Source: Saccoglossus kowalevskii (taxonomy: Eukaryota; Hemichordata; Enteropneusta; Harrimaniidae). Taken from it: a DNA stretch of 13,092 nt. Shown in pieces: positions 1-8,836 of this stretch. Every line of letters starts with the position of its first letter. Within the stretch, counting starts at the first letter, position 1. The stretch covers positions 1 to 13,092 of the forward strand of contig NW_003155008.1 in assembly GCF_000003605.2 (NCBI RefSeq), in the 5' to 3' direction. The translations under genes were made by a program, and so were the position numbers. Below the pieces are notes generated by a model. It was not told where the DNA came from. It was given only the letters and a program-made list of their open reading frames with translations, and did no database searches.

Positions 1-900
1 GTAAAAAGTATGACACTCTCCATGTACTAAAATTAACGAAATGAACTATACTTACCGAAAAGAGATTCTGAATTGGAAAACCTTTATTCAGTACACTGTA
101 CAAACCCAAATATATATCTATGTTAATAAATTATAAACAAATACGTTGTTATCAAAACATTTTAAGTATATATAGTAATAAACAGCAGTGTATGGTTGCA
201 GACAATTTGCCACATATTTAGCATACAATTTGCTTAAATTATTCGTCAATACAATTACCACACTTGAAAATTGTATACATTCAACGCCAGAATCAGATGT
301 TGGTCACTAAATGATATCTGAAGTACCGTAAGCATGTTGTACATTTTAACATACATTTTCTATTTTTTATGTCAATATATTTTCGAAATTGAAAAAAAAA
401 AAACTTTTCTTCAAATGTTTTATTTCTGATAGCGCCTGTGGCAGACAGACAAATTACAAGTGAATGTCCACGCTATTGAATTATGTGCTTTCTGACTTCC
501 GTAGGTCATTGTTTATATACCATATAAATGGTTTTGAGAGTGACATTGTCTACCAAACATGACAGTGTCACCACATTGTTTGAAGCCTCGGGAAAACACT
601 GATTTTACACAAGTAAATAACAACAATGAAAGGAATCATCAAAACTTACAAAGAGTTTAGAAATTTGAGTGATGGACCCAAGTCATTGTTATAGCACAGT
701 CTCCAGCAGGTATTTTACCCATAGGAAAATGTAGATGCAATCTAGCGGAAATGCTATTTATTAATGTGTCTTTACAGTGCCTAGCATAATAGCTACATGT
801 AGATACAATGTAGATGGGTATGTAAATATATTGTGTAATATCAGAGTAGTCTATCGAGCTAGAATATAATGCTAGTTTTCTATGCCTTGCTACAGAGGCT
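1..900. other. AT-rich stretch without a recognisable gene
   Basis: No reading frame here resembles a protein family I know, and none is joined to a convincing exon boundary. The longest protein-like item is a 22-codon plus-strand frame starting with ATG at 626, too short to call. Homopolymer A and T runs and short A/T words dominate, as expected of intergenic or intronic animal DNA. Confidence 0.6.
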
Positions 901-953
901 AGGATAATATTTGTGACTTATTTTGGTGCGAACATCTTTCATTTAATTAATTT
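901..953 (+). repeat. Left copy of a diverged direct repeat flanking the TTAA element
   Basis: This segment and 2608-2659 read alike in the same orientation. Both contain GTGACTTATTT, then GGTG, then AACA, and both close with TTTAA and TAATTT. The first 31 or so bases match at roughly 27 positions; the rest is looser. The two copies lie about 20 and 25 bases outside the inverted repeats at 974 and 2582. They could be an older dispersed repeat present twice, or the arms of a larger composite element. Confidence 0.5.
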
Positions 954-973
954 CTACCATTACAAAGTTTTAA

Positions 974-992
974 GGGTGAGTCCCAGGTTCGT
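974..992 (+). repeat. Left terminal inverted repeat
   Basis: Nineteen bases starting GGGTGAGTCCC directly after TTAA. Pairs with 2564-2582 in inverse orientation with two mismatches. Confidence 0.5.
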
Positions 993-1239
993 GAAATATT
1001 TTTGGACATTTTTTTTACATATTTTCAAATGTTGCAAGGTTGTCTTCACACTAATAAAACAAAATAGTTAATTTGGTACTTAGAAAAGTGCCAAATATTA
1101 ATAAAAATGCGACGATAAACAGCAACGAGTGTCATTGTTTTTATACAGGCTTAATGACGAGGCTAATTAAAATAGATTGACGGACGATTATGCAAATCAC
1201 TGCCCCCTTCTCAATGAAAGTTATGCGTGTGCTCCACTT

Positions 1240-1700
1240 AGTAATTACATCAGCAACATGGCTGCCGCCAGTGCTAACACGTTTATGTCGTAAACAATTC
1301 CTCGTAAAAAGAGAAAAGCTGGTCCGCCAAAAAACAAAACAAAAAAACGCATGAATGCGGAGATGCAGTTCGACCTAAAATTGTCTGATACTGGTTCATG
1401 TATGACGACCAAGATGCTTTCTTGAGTTCTGACTCTGATTCGGGCTGACCATTGACACGATGACGCTTTGGACCACAGTCCCACTTTCTTGAAGGACTGT
1501 GTTTTGACGAAGCAGCAATGCCGTCCAAGATATTACACGACTCGGAATCCACGTCTTTTCTAAGTACAAATCGTTTTGTGTAATATATTCGTAGTTTAGA
1601 CAGCTCACATGAGTGGTGCTGCGGCAACAACAACTGTTTTCACTCCTAACGGAAGCGACCAACCGGACGCGACAGGACTAAAGACTAGATAGAACTTTCG
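1240..1700. other. CpG-richer segment inside the TTAA element, coding status unclear
   Basis: This part has more CG dinucleotides than its surroundings. On the plus strand an ATG in good context at 1258 opens an 11-codon frame reading MAAASANTFMS. On the minus strand, frames over 1283-1662 encode a charged, Ser/Glu-rich stretch (for example QPESESELKK) of a type common in disordered nuclear proteins. Two overlapping minus frames are open, no intron boundary is obvious and no family is recognised. It may be captured or decayed coding sequence. Confidence 0.2.
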
Positions 1701-2563
1701 GATGGAGCTATGTTAGGAATTATTTTATCACGCTAACAAGACTAACATGGCTTATGACCTTATCCCACAGATTCATTACACTTTGCGTTTATTTTTCTGA
1801 TAAGATTAAATCATTGTCCTCCCATGTTTGCTCAGTAAACAAGTAACGCCATTTTACCGAGTGGTTTCCAAAACTTCGTTGCATTTTCCCAAAAAATATC
1901 CGTCGTTGTATCATTATTTTCGTCGATCGGGACGTCAAAAATACGAGTATTATCCAAGCATAATACCATACAAATATTATCGTTTCAAATAGGTTTCTAG
2001 TCGAGTAGAAAAACAATAAATTACTTTTATGCAAATTTGCTGTTTTTGAGCCTTTCATTTTGGCACTACGCGCTTTACTTTAATAGACGTCTGACAGACA
2101 CAAGATCAAAGGAACAGTTCTTTTTTTTTACAGAAGATTCTCAACTAGTATACCAATAACTGTATCGCATTATTCGATGAACTTATTAAAACGACAGAAA
2201 CCTGGAGTCGAATAAAATCAAATGGTAATTTATTCAGAAGTTAAAAGGTTTTTCACTTTTGACTCCCATTTCAAGAAAACAAAGGCTCGCATTGTACTGT
2301 CCGGACACGGTCCGATTCCCAGTCTGCTGATCAGTTTTTAACAATAGACAGGATGTCTGTAACTTCAGTATGTTTTCCGTGTTTTGAGTGAAAACAACTC
2401 AAAAAAGCCTATTTTCGGAAGAAACGCGCATACACTTCACTCGTTTGGGAAATAAATATAACATTTTCACACAATTCACACACAGAGCTAACTAAAAATG
2501 TATAACATGTAGGTAGTCATATGCCATCTTCACTGTGAAATACAGGTTTGAATATAATCGCCT

Positions 2564-2582
2564 ACGAACCTGGGTCTCATCC
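2564..2582 (-). repeat. Right terminal inverted repeat
   Basis: Reverse complement begins GGATGAGACCCAGG and matches the left repeat at 17 of 19 bases. TTAA follows directly at 2583-2586. Confidence 0.5.
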
Positions 2583-2607
2583 TTAAATTGGGAGAATAAA
2601 TGCCTCA

Positions 2608-2659
2608 AGGAATATTCGTGACTTATTTAGGTGAAAACAAGTCGCGTTTAAATAATTTT
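2608..2659 (+). repeat. Right copy of the diverged direct repeat
   Basis: Same orientation as 901-953 and sharing GTGACTTATTT and neighbouring words with it. It starts about 25 bases outside the right inverted repeat. Confidence 0.5.
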
Positions 2660-2813
2660 GGGAGTTTAAAACAAAATCATTTATTTCCACTAATACAAGT
2701 GTGACTTTCTAAAAAAATTTCGTACCCTCAATTAACAACCAAGAACTATATAATAATTGTTTTTGAAATACAGGGCACACCATCGTGAAACTTTAATATC
2801 TAGCAAAACTTAC

Positions 2814-2856
2814 CATTGACTGGTTCTTCTCTTTCTTTCTTGTCACAATCTGGTAA
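2814..2856 (-). CDS. Possible small internal exon of an unidentified minus-strand gene
   Basis: On the minus strand a strong donor (AATG then GTAAGT, at plus 2813-2808) is preceded by an open, protein-like frame reading LPDCDKKEREEPVN. An acceptor-like TTTTGTTCAACAG ends at plus 2857, giving a 43-base exon that starts in phase 0 and ends one base into a Gly codon. The same frame stays open further upstream to about 2897, so a longer exon is possible. I recognise no family and see no matching partner exons, so this is a candidate only. Confidence 0.25.
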
Positions 2857-2897
2857 CTGTTGAACAAAATGTGCAACGGTCAGTTTAATTTGTATTT

Positions 2898-3870
2898 TAT
2901 TTCACTATTTATTGATTTAGTTTTGTATAGTGGCATTTTGAGAGGTTTCTTTGTTTCAACTTATTTGATTACGAGGTAATATGCGACCACTTCCATGTTT
3001 TATTGTGATTTTGTGAGAGTTGAATAATGGCTCCCTCGATTGTCACGCCTTGACATAGATTTAATCACACGGCTATGTTTGCATGAACCGACTGACTGTA
3101 TGATCATCCTGTTTAACAAGCTAGGATTTATTACAATTATTATCATTAAATTGTCAAGTTATTTTTTCAACCTTATTGGTAATATCTTAAGGATCTTTGT
3201 ATATACCAATTCCTATATAACGACCCTCATTGAAGGGCATATATTTTGTAGCATTACCAATCTGTTGTAGGAACGTTGGAATTGTGCCTGAGCTTTTAGT
3301 CAATGTATTATTATAACTGAATTATTGAACGTAGTAAATGTGTTGATTAAAAAATAACGTTCTACCATGAAAATACCACCACTTATTACATATGCTCTGC
3401 AGTTCATTTTGATTTGTCCCTGAAATCAAAATCGGTATTTCCACACCCCATATGCAAAATAGGTATGAAAGCAAACAAAGTAGTCCCTTTAGGAGTACTG
3501 TTTTTCGAAACATAGCAAAAATAAACAATAATTAGAAGTACGATATTTTTCCCTTGGGGTACATGAATATACTTGCCAAGGAAATTGAAATTTGAACAAC
3601 AGTAATAGTAATTATAGGTAGTCAGTTATTTTTACTAAAACAAATTTGCATATCACCTGCAAAACTAGGCGTTAAGGTGTTTTTTTTTCACATAAAACGA
3701 ACTGACTAAACATACAGAATTGTTATTGAATCGGACATTGATAGCGTTGTGTTTTCTTGAGTTGAACAGACGTGAGGTATAATTCAAACTTGTTTATTTA
3801 TACTCAGCATGAACATCAATACGTTGTACAGCGAATACTACTTGATATAAAATATGGATTGTTAAATAAT
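2898..3870. other. Non-coding stretch
   Basis: Nothing beyond short open frames of hydrophobic, AT-driven composition (for example 3040-3270 on the plus strand, starting from TTG). No splice-flanked exon, RNA gene or repeat family was recognised. Confidence 0.55.
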
Positions 3871-3874
3871 AGTT

Positions 3875-4309
3875 TCACGAGGAGTTGACATCGTAGAGAG
3901 CATAAAAAGGAGGGTGTGCGTAACGATCATCAGGTTGCGAAGCTACCGTAGGAGGAATTACAGCGACGGTCTGAATCGGGCTTCTCACGACAGCGCTTTG
4001 CCTGGTTAGTGTAGTTGTTAACGTTAGAGCGGCATTTGTATTGGGGACAACTAATCGGAGAAGTGCCAAACACGTGTTGGTACTCTAGAATATATCATGC
4101 GAAAAACGTTCGGAAAATAAAACAACGCTAATGATTGGCGCATACAAACGAAACGCAAAACTGTCGTTCCATATTAGGAATGACACGCGACTAACACGAG
4201 ACAGAACTTTAGTGGGAATGTCGGGGGTAAGCAGACAAAGTATCATGAGAACGCAATGGGAAACAATGTAGCGAACGTTTGGAGATAGCATCACAGTTGC
4301 TACAGAAAC
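3875..4309 (-). pseudogene. Broken minus-strand reading frame of unknown family
   Basis: One minus-strand frame runs for about 145 codons with a single TAG at 4085-4087, ending at TGA 3875-3877. The segment is CpG-richer than its neighbours, and such a long near-open frame is unusual for this window. The first part is hydrophobic with two possible membrane-spanning stretches (around CVLMILCLL and APIISVVLF). The second part is Thr/Val/Pro-rich and polar. Neither half has an ATG in a position that would make a complete protein. I considered the end of a seven-transmembrane receptor, but no NPxxY or other class motif is present. It could be an old gene remnant or a chance frame. Confidence 0.2.
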
Positions 4310-4581
4310 CAATATAGTCTCTCAGGGTTCAACTCGTGGTTATCAAAACAATGTCTGAAGTTACAAACTAACTTAGAACACATCATAAAGAAAGTAAAAT
4401 GTTGCATGTTAGATAACTGCGCGCGACATCACCCATGCAATAATGTTTTCGGTATTTTCACGGTCGATATGCAAATAAACATGGTATATCCATTGGCTAC
4501 CGAACTATTTTTATTTTGTTATTTTTATCCGCCGGCGGTTTAAATCGTTCAGCAATATTGTTGGCATATTAGGTGTATCAC

Positions 4582-4941
4582 ATGGAAAACTACGATTGGG
4601 AGAACTTAATGTATGTTGACCACCTGGAAACTGAGTTTTATAAACCTTGAAGGGCTCGCGAAAGATCCATCCGCAGTAAAATCAGCGATTACTATGGAGC
4701 CGCAACCATCAACATCGACATACCAGGAGGTTTCTGCTGGCGACGTTGCGGCGTTACTCAGTTCCAAATAAAGATTACCAACGCCAAATAAATAACATTT
4801 TAACCGGTAACCAAGGCTCATTCAATCCACGACCAGCAAGCAATGTCCCAAACTAAAGTCAACCCGTCAGTGGAGTACCGCAGTTGCACGGCATGTTTGT
4901 CAATACACAATTATGTGATGGAACTTTTAACTTCAACGTAA
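4582..4941 (+). other. Cluster of short protein-like plus-strand frames, perhaps a decayed gene start
   Basis: Three short frames follow each other. ATG 4582 opens 22 codons (MENYDWENLMYVDHL...) to TGA 4648-4650. ATG 4613, in the +1 frame, opens 53 codons to TAA 4771-4773 and contains EPQPSTSTYQEVSAGD. ATG 4843 opens 32 codons to TAA 4939-4941 and contains SCTAC. Composition is polar and protein-like, and the upstream 4400-4580 stretch is CpG-rich with an inverted CCAAT box (ATTGG near 4493), as a promoter might be. A single-base shift between the first two frames would suggest decay. No family is recognised. Confidence 0.2.
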
Positions 4942-5310
4942 ACTGTGTATCATAGTCGTTCAGTTCAAGTTCTGGTTCTGTCCTGGCCCCAACTAAGTAT
5001 AAAACGCCCAAGAGTTATTTATTCGAACGGTGACTCAGATTAGACGTCTGATCATTTAATTTTCACAAAGACAGTGACATGCGTTCTACACTGACACGCA
5101 TTGCAAGGGCGTAACACTATCTCGGAACATATTAATGGGCAATGCGGCTCCCCGACCTAATTTCCATCCCTGCTTGTTGCACGATCTTTCTTTAATATGA
5201 AATATTCAAATATAGAACATATGTAATAATAACAGAACCCCATACCTTCCTTGTGGCTTTCGTTGCGTATGTAACTTATTTTTCACTCGAGATGCGGTGC
5301 ATTCTGCTGT

Positions 5311-5336
5311 ACTTTCACGAGCTTCGCTGTGAAAGT
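5311..5336. repeat. Perfect 8-bp stem hairpin inside the fold-back element
   Basis: ACTTTCAC (5311-5318) and GTGAAAGT (5329-5336) are exact reverse complements separated by ten bases, GAGCTTCGCT. It sits at the centre of the left arm. Confidence 0.6.
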
Positions 5337-5485
5337 ATGGCCGCAGGATACACCGCATCACTCGTGAAAATAACTTCAATACCCAACGAAAGATGCGAGA
5401 TGCAGTGTATTCGCTTCGCTCGTGAGAGCACGGCCGCAGGATACACCGCATCACTCGTGAAAATAATTTCCATACGCAACGAAAG
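5335..5485 (+). repeat. Two direct copies spaced 93 bp
   Basis: Copy one (5335-5392) and copy two (5428-5485) share GGCCGCAGGATACACCGCAT, then CACTCGTGAAAATAA, then CAACGAAAG, at a constant offset of 93 bases. A third, inverted copy forms the left arm of the surrounding fold-back element. Confidence 0.75.
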
Positions 5486-5833
5486 CCACGAGGAGAGTGT
5501 TGGGTTCTGTCATATTATTCTACACCAGTGCAACAAAGCATGGCAATGGTCTCTTGGGTTTCGATTACACGCCGCTGGGACAACACACGCCATCAGTTCG
5601 TACGCATTATTTGTTATTTCACGAGATCAATAACTCAGAAAACATGAATGTCTGTCGAGTATACTATTATAGCAGACATGTAACACTTACCTTTCTCAAA
5701 GATATTCCTTAATTTTGACTGAAAGTTGTCCTATAAATTCTGTTTTGTGCAGTCAATCGCACAATGGTGGAGATCACGTTGACCTTCACTCAATACCCTC
5801 TACGGTGACACCATTTTATTAACAGTGACATCG

Positions 5834-5848
5834 CCTCTAGATGGCGCT
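5834..5848 (+). promoter_or_regulatory. CTCF-like motif
   Basis: CCTCTAGATGGCGCT matches the vertebrate CTCF consensus CCASYAGRKGGCRSY at 14 of 15 positions. CTCF is conserved in bilaterians, but a single short match in 13 kb is weak evidence of binding. Confidence 0.25.
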
Positions 5849-5849
5849 C

Positions 5850-6279
5850 TTGTTAAATCCTTTAAATGCTCAAAGTTGATTCTGCAGAGGAGTCACGGCT
5901 CAGACAGGTATTGTTACATATTGCACTGTATGAAAACCTTACTCTCATTTCCTTTTGCGTATCTGAATATCATGATGATTCTCGGTGTTGTTGGAATGTT
6001 TGAGTGAAAATGATACCATCTAATGATGAAAAAACGAAAAAGTTTGAAGTGACGTTGAAAATTTGTAAATATATTCTAAGCATTTTGCACGAAACAAAAA
6101 AATGCAAAGAATGAATTAATAATCACTCATAACGGGAATTATGTTCGCCCAGTCTGCATAGACTTACACCCACCATTATTGACATTTGGTGTAAAAATGT
6201 CTTCATATAGAGACCCACTAAAAGGTATTCACGCACCGCATCACACGCACTTACCAACTACGAAATCATTCAATAAAAT
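5850..6279. other. Non-coding stretch before the minisatellite
   Basis: No recognisable gene. A minus-strand donor-like GTAAGT at plus 6254-6249 is not joined to a usable open frame. Confidence 0.5.
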
Positions 6280-7134
6280 AGCTAGTTAGAATATGTAAAT
6301 TATAAACTACGACGTTATTTAGGTAGCTATTTAGAATATCTTAAATATAAACTACGGCGCTATTTATTTAGCTATTTAGAATATCTTAATTATAAAGTAG
6401 GGCGCCATTTTGGTAGCTATTTAGAATATCTAAATTATAAACTACGTCGCTATTTATTTAGCTGTTTAGAATATCTTAAATATAAACTACGGCGCTATTT
6501 ACTTAGCTATTTAGAATATCTTAAAATTATAAACTACGGCGCTATTTACTTAGCTATTTAGAATATCTTAATTATAAACTACGACGCTATTTAGGTAGCC
6601 TTTTAAAATATCTTAAATATAAACTACGGCGTTATTTATTTAGCTGTTTAGAATATCCTAAATATAAACTACGGTGCTACTAGTATTTTTGTAGCTATTT
6701 AGAATATCTTAATTATAAACTACGACGCTATTTATGTAGCTATTTAGAATATCTTAATTATAAACTACGGCGCAATTTAGCTATTTCAAATATCTAACTT
6801 ATGAACTACGGCGCTATTTATTTAGCTATTTAGAATATTTAATTATTAACTACAGCGCTATTTACTTCGCTATTTAAAATATCTTAATTATAAACTACGG
6901 CGTTATTTATTTAGCTATTTAGATTATTTCAATTATAAACTACGGCGTTATTCAAGTAGCTATTTAGAGTCTCTTAATTATAAACTACAGCGCTATTTAT
7001 TTAGCTATTTAGATTATTTCAATTATAAACTACGGCGTTATTTAGGCAGCTATTTAGAATATCTCAATTGTAAACTACGGCGATTTTTGTGTAGCTATTT
7101 AGAATATCTCAATTATAAACTCCGGCGCTATATT
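6280..7134 (+). repeat. 45-bp minisatellite, about 19 copies
   Basis: The marker AAACTAC, or a one-base variant, recurs at 6304, 6349, 6394, 6439, 6484, 6531, 6576, 6621, 6666, 6717, 6762, 6803, 6847, 6892, 6937, 6982, 7027, 7072 and 7117. The spacing is 45 bases except for units with +2, +6, -4 and -1 indels. Each unit reads TAGCTATTTAGAATATCTTA, then ATTATAAACTACGGCGCTAT, then TTATT. In one plus-strand frame a unit encodes the 15-residue string SYLEYLNYKLRRYLF, and two long stop-free runs exist (6286-6558 and 6850-7182), though neither starts with ATG. Units around 6937 and 7027 share private variants (GATTATTTC), showing a local two-unit, 90-bp duplication. The right end runs into a reverse-transcriptase fragment. 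Confidence 0.95.
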
Positions 7135-8074
7135 AGGTTAATCTTGTTTGCCATGGAAATATTCTTTGCAACCCATATTTTTTGAAGTCGTGCCAAGGCA
7201 CTGGTTGCCATTCCAATTCTGTTATTGATTTCTGTTTCGCTGGAAACATCTTCTGGAATTGTTGATCCAAGATATTTGAAGCTGTGTACTTGTTCGAGTT
7301 GTTCACCATTTACCTTTGCTGATATTGTTTGGGTATTCTTATTATTTGTAACCATTGTGACCATTGTTTTACTCTTTTCAGCACTGATTTCCATACCGTA
7401 ACTTCTTGACGTCTTGTCTAACCTTTCTGTTAGGTCTTCAAGATCTTTGGCATTATCTGTTATTAGATCGATATCATCTGCAAGGCGCAAGTTGTTGATA
7501 ACCAATCCTCCATTTTTTGCACCTCCATGGAACCCTTCAAGTGCATCCAACATAATTCTTTCCAAAAAAAGATTAAAAAATGAGGGTGAAAGAATGCAGC
7601 CCTGTCGAGCTCCGACGTGTTGCCCATCAATACTGTAGTCTTTGCATGCGTATACAGTTGTCATACTCGGTCGAAAGCTTTTTTGAAGTCGATGAAGTTA
7701 TGGAATAGATAATATTAGTGGTTGCGATGTTTTTGACACAGTATTCTCAGATTTGTTATTTGCTCGACCGTGCTTCTGCCTTTCCTAAAGCCAGCTTGGG
7801 TATCACATTCTGATGCACTGAGAACTTCTTCAATTCTAGGTGTAATTCTGTTTTGAATTACTATGAGAAGAACCTTGCTAGCGTGACTTGTGAGGCTGAT
7901 GGTGCGGTTGTCAGCACATTTCTTGCTTGTTGAATTTTTCGGGATGGGGATTAAAATTGACTCGGTCCATTGTGTTGGCCATTCTTCTTTCTTTAATATC
8001 TCGTTGCATAGGAGCAGCAAAATATCTACCATGGGCTCACCACCATTTTTTATCAGTTCGTCAGTAATGTAATT
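7135..8074 (-). mobile_element. Decayed non-LTR retrotransposon, reverse-transcriptase domain fragment
   Basis: Read on the minus strand from about 8070, the protein begins with ITDELIKNGGE, runs through LLCNEILKKEEWPTQW, then PIPKNSTSKKC and AGFRKGRSTVEQI, to FIDFKKAFDRV near 7664. These are the finger and palm blocks of a non-LTR reverse transcriptase (RTE/Jockey-like, APE-type; exact clade not settled). A TAA at 7715-7717 interrupts it. After FDRV, about 35-40 residues expected in the family are missing and the frame changes. The second part (7664-7128) carries GARQGCILSP, NLFLERIML, the catalytic box as LADD (Leu in place of the usual Phe/Tyr), YGMEISAEKSK and FKYLGSTI. It stops abruptly where the minisatellite starts. 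Endonuclease, C-terminus and both ends are absent, so it cannot be active. Confidence 0.93.
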
Positions 8075-8110
8075 ACTAGAAGAAGACAATTTTAAGTGAA
8101 ATTTAACCAA

Positions 8111-8596
8111 TATCTAAAAAATATACACAGGAGTCGAACCATGATCAAACTTGGTCGAGAACACAAACTGGTTAATGTAATATTCAATATTATACATTGA
8201 AATTAATCAAGGATGATACGGACAAGGTAAAAAAGAAACTTGTTAGATGTACTTTTCATAGTGTATCATTATAACTGAGATAAGAGAATGTCGCAATGCG
8301 TCCGTTACAGTAAAACCCAAACTGGCTTGTTATAAAATGTAGCTTTAAAATAAAGTGTCGCGATAATAACATTTTAACCAATTTCATATCAATAATTCTC
8401 TATCTTTCGATTAAGTAAATGTGTGTGTAAATGAAGAGTACAAAATCGAGCACTTTTATTTTTGGATACGCAGTCACTCAATAATATAATTTGGTAATGA
8501 AAGACTATAGCTTGTACAATTGTCCAATACATTAATTATATATATTACATTACGTAAGACAGGTAATATTTAAGAACACATGTTCTAAACTAAACG
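8111..8596. other. AT-rich non-coding stretch
   Basis: No gene-like frame, repeat array or exon boundary recognised. Confidence 0.55.
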
Positions 8597-8794
8597 ATGC
8601 TCGCTTTAGATAATGGGTATTCAGACATATTCAGAACTCATATGCAGGACACAGGCCGTTCACAACGACCTTTACCTTCGATGTTGTTCAAGAATACCGA
8701 CTTGAGTGCAGATAATCTTGAAAAAAAATACACTAATACAAAGATTGCAAAAAACCGTGCAGCTTTACTGCCCCCTGTGGTGACCAAGATTTGA
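8597..8794 (+). other. 65-codon open frame of uncertain meaning
   Basis: An ATG-started frame with polar, protein-like composition (for example FRTHMQDTGRSQRPLPS) lies 42 bases upstream of the next exon candidate. No donor within it joins the 8837 exon in the right phase, and no family is recognised. It may be an exon of the same gene or a chance frame. Confidence 0.2.
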
Positions 8795-8836
8795 GTGGTG
8801 TTCTCACTAGACGAAATAAACTGTGTGTGTGAACAG

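Larger units (their letters stand above)
970..2586. mobile_element. Putative TTAA-flanked DNA transposon with 19-bp terminal inverted repeats, no transposase seen
   Basis: The left end at 974-992 and the reverse complement of the right end at 2564-2582 agree at 17 of 19 bases, sharing the core CCCAGGTTCGT. Each end is directly bordered by TTAA (970-973 and 2583-2586), which fits a 4-bp target duplication of the piggyBac type. Against a standard piggyBac element, the ends begin with GG rather than CCC. The 1.6-kb interior is AT-rich except for a CpG-richer part near 1240-1700. Minus-strand frames there (1283-1633 and 1396-1662) overlap in different registers, and I recognise no transposase in them. 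A non-autonomous element carrying unrelated filler, or chance similarity of two short repeats, are the alternatives. Confidence 0.45.
5164..5549. mobile_element. Fold-back (long inverted repeat) element, MITE-like
   Basis: The left half reappears inverted in the right half. ACAGAACCC at 5232-5240 pairs with GGGTTCTGT at 5502-5510. Inward of these, TGGCTTTCGTTGCGTATG near 5254-5271 pairs with CATACGCAACGAAAGCCA near 5471-5488, and GATGCGGTGCATTCTGC pairs, with mismatches, with GCAGGATACACCGCATC. Outward, after a gap of different length on the two sides, GCTTGTTGCAC (5172-5182) pairs with GTGCAACAAAGC (5528-5539). The arms are therefore at least 80 bp, perhaps 120 bp with an indel. The plus-strand frame through it (5253-5633) is a by-product of the repeat. 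No target duplication could be settled. Confidence 0.6.

Noticed and set aside
2296-2320. Small inverted repeat CGGAC/GTCCG
   Set aside because: A five-base stem is too short to mean anything without further context.
1190-4476. Four octamer motifs (ATGCAAAT or its complement) near 1190, 2031, 3645 and 4469
   Set aside because: The sequence is AT-rich, the copies are scattered, and no snRNA-type proximal element or histone gene lies next to them.
5253-5633. 126-codon plus-strand and overlapping minus-strand open frames
   Set aside because: Both follow from the inverted and direct repeats of the fold-back element; the 93-base spacing is a multiple of three.
5686-5760. Minus-strand donor GTAAGTG with an upstream acceptor-like site
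   Set aside because: All three frames of the enclosed 49-base segment contain a stop or run out of phase with the donor.
6280-7134. CRISPR-like array
   Set aside because: The whole 45-bp unit repeats and varies; there are no unique spacers between constant repeats, and the surroundings are animal DNA.
7414-8072. Plus-strand open frames opposite the reverse-transcriptase fragment
   Set aside because: They are the antisense of a clearly recognised minus-strand reverse transcriptase.
8131-8141. Box B-like GGTTCGACTCC on the minus strand, hinting at a tRNA gene or tRNA-derived SINE
   Set aside because: The flanking bases do not form a T stem beyond two pairs, and no box A or cloverleaf was found at the right distance.
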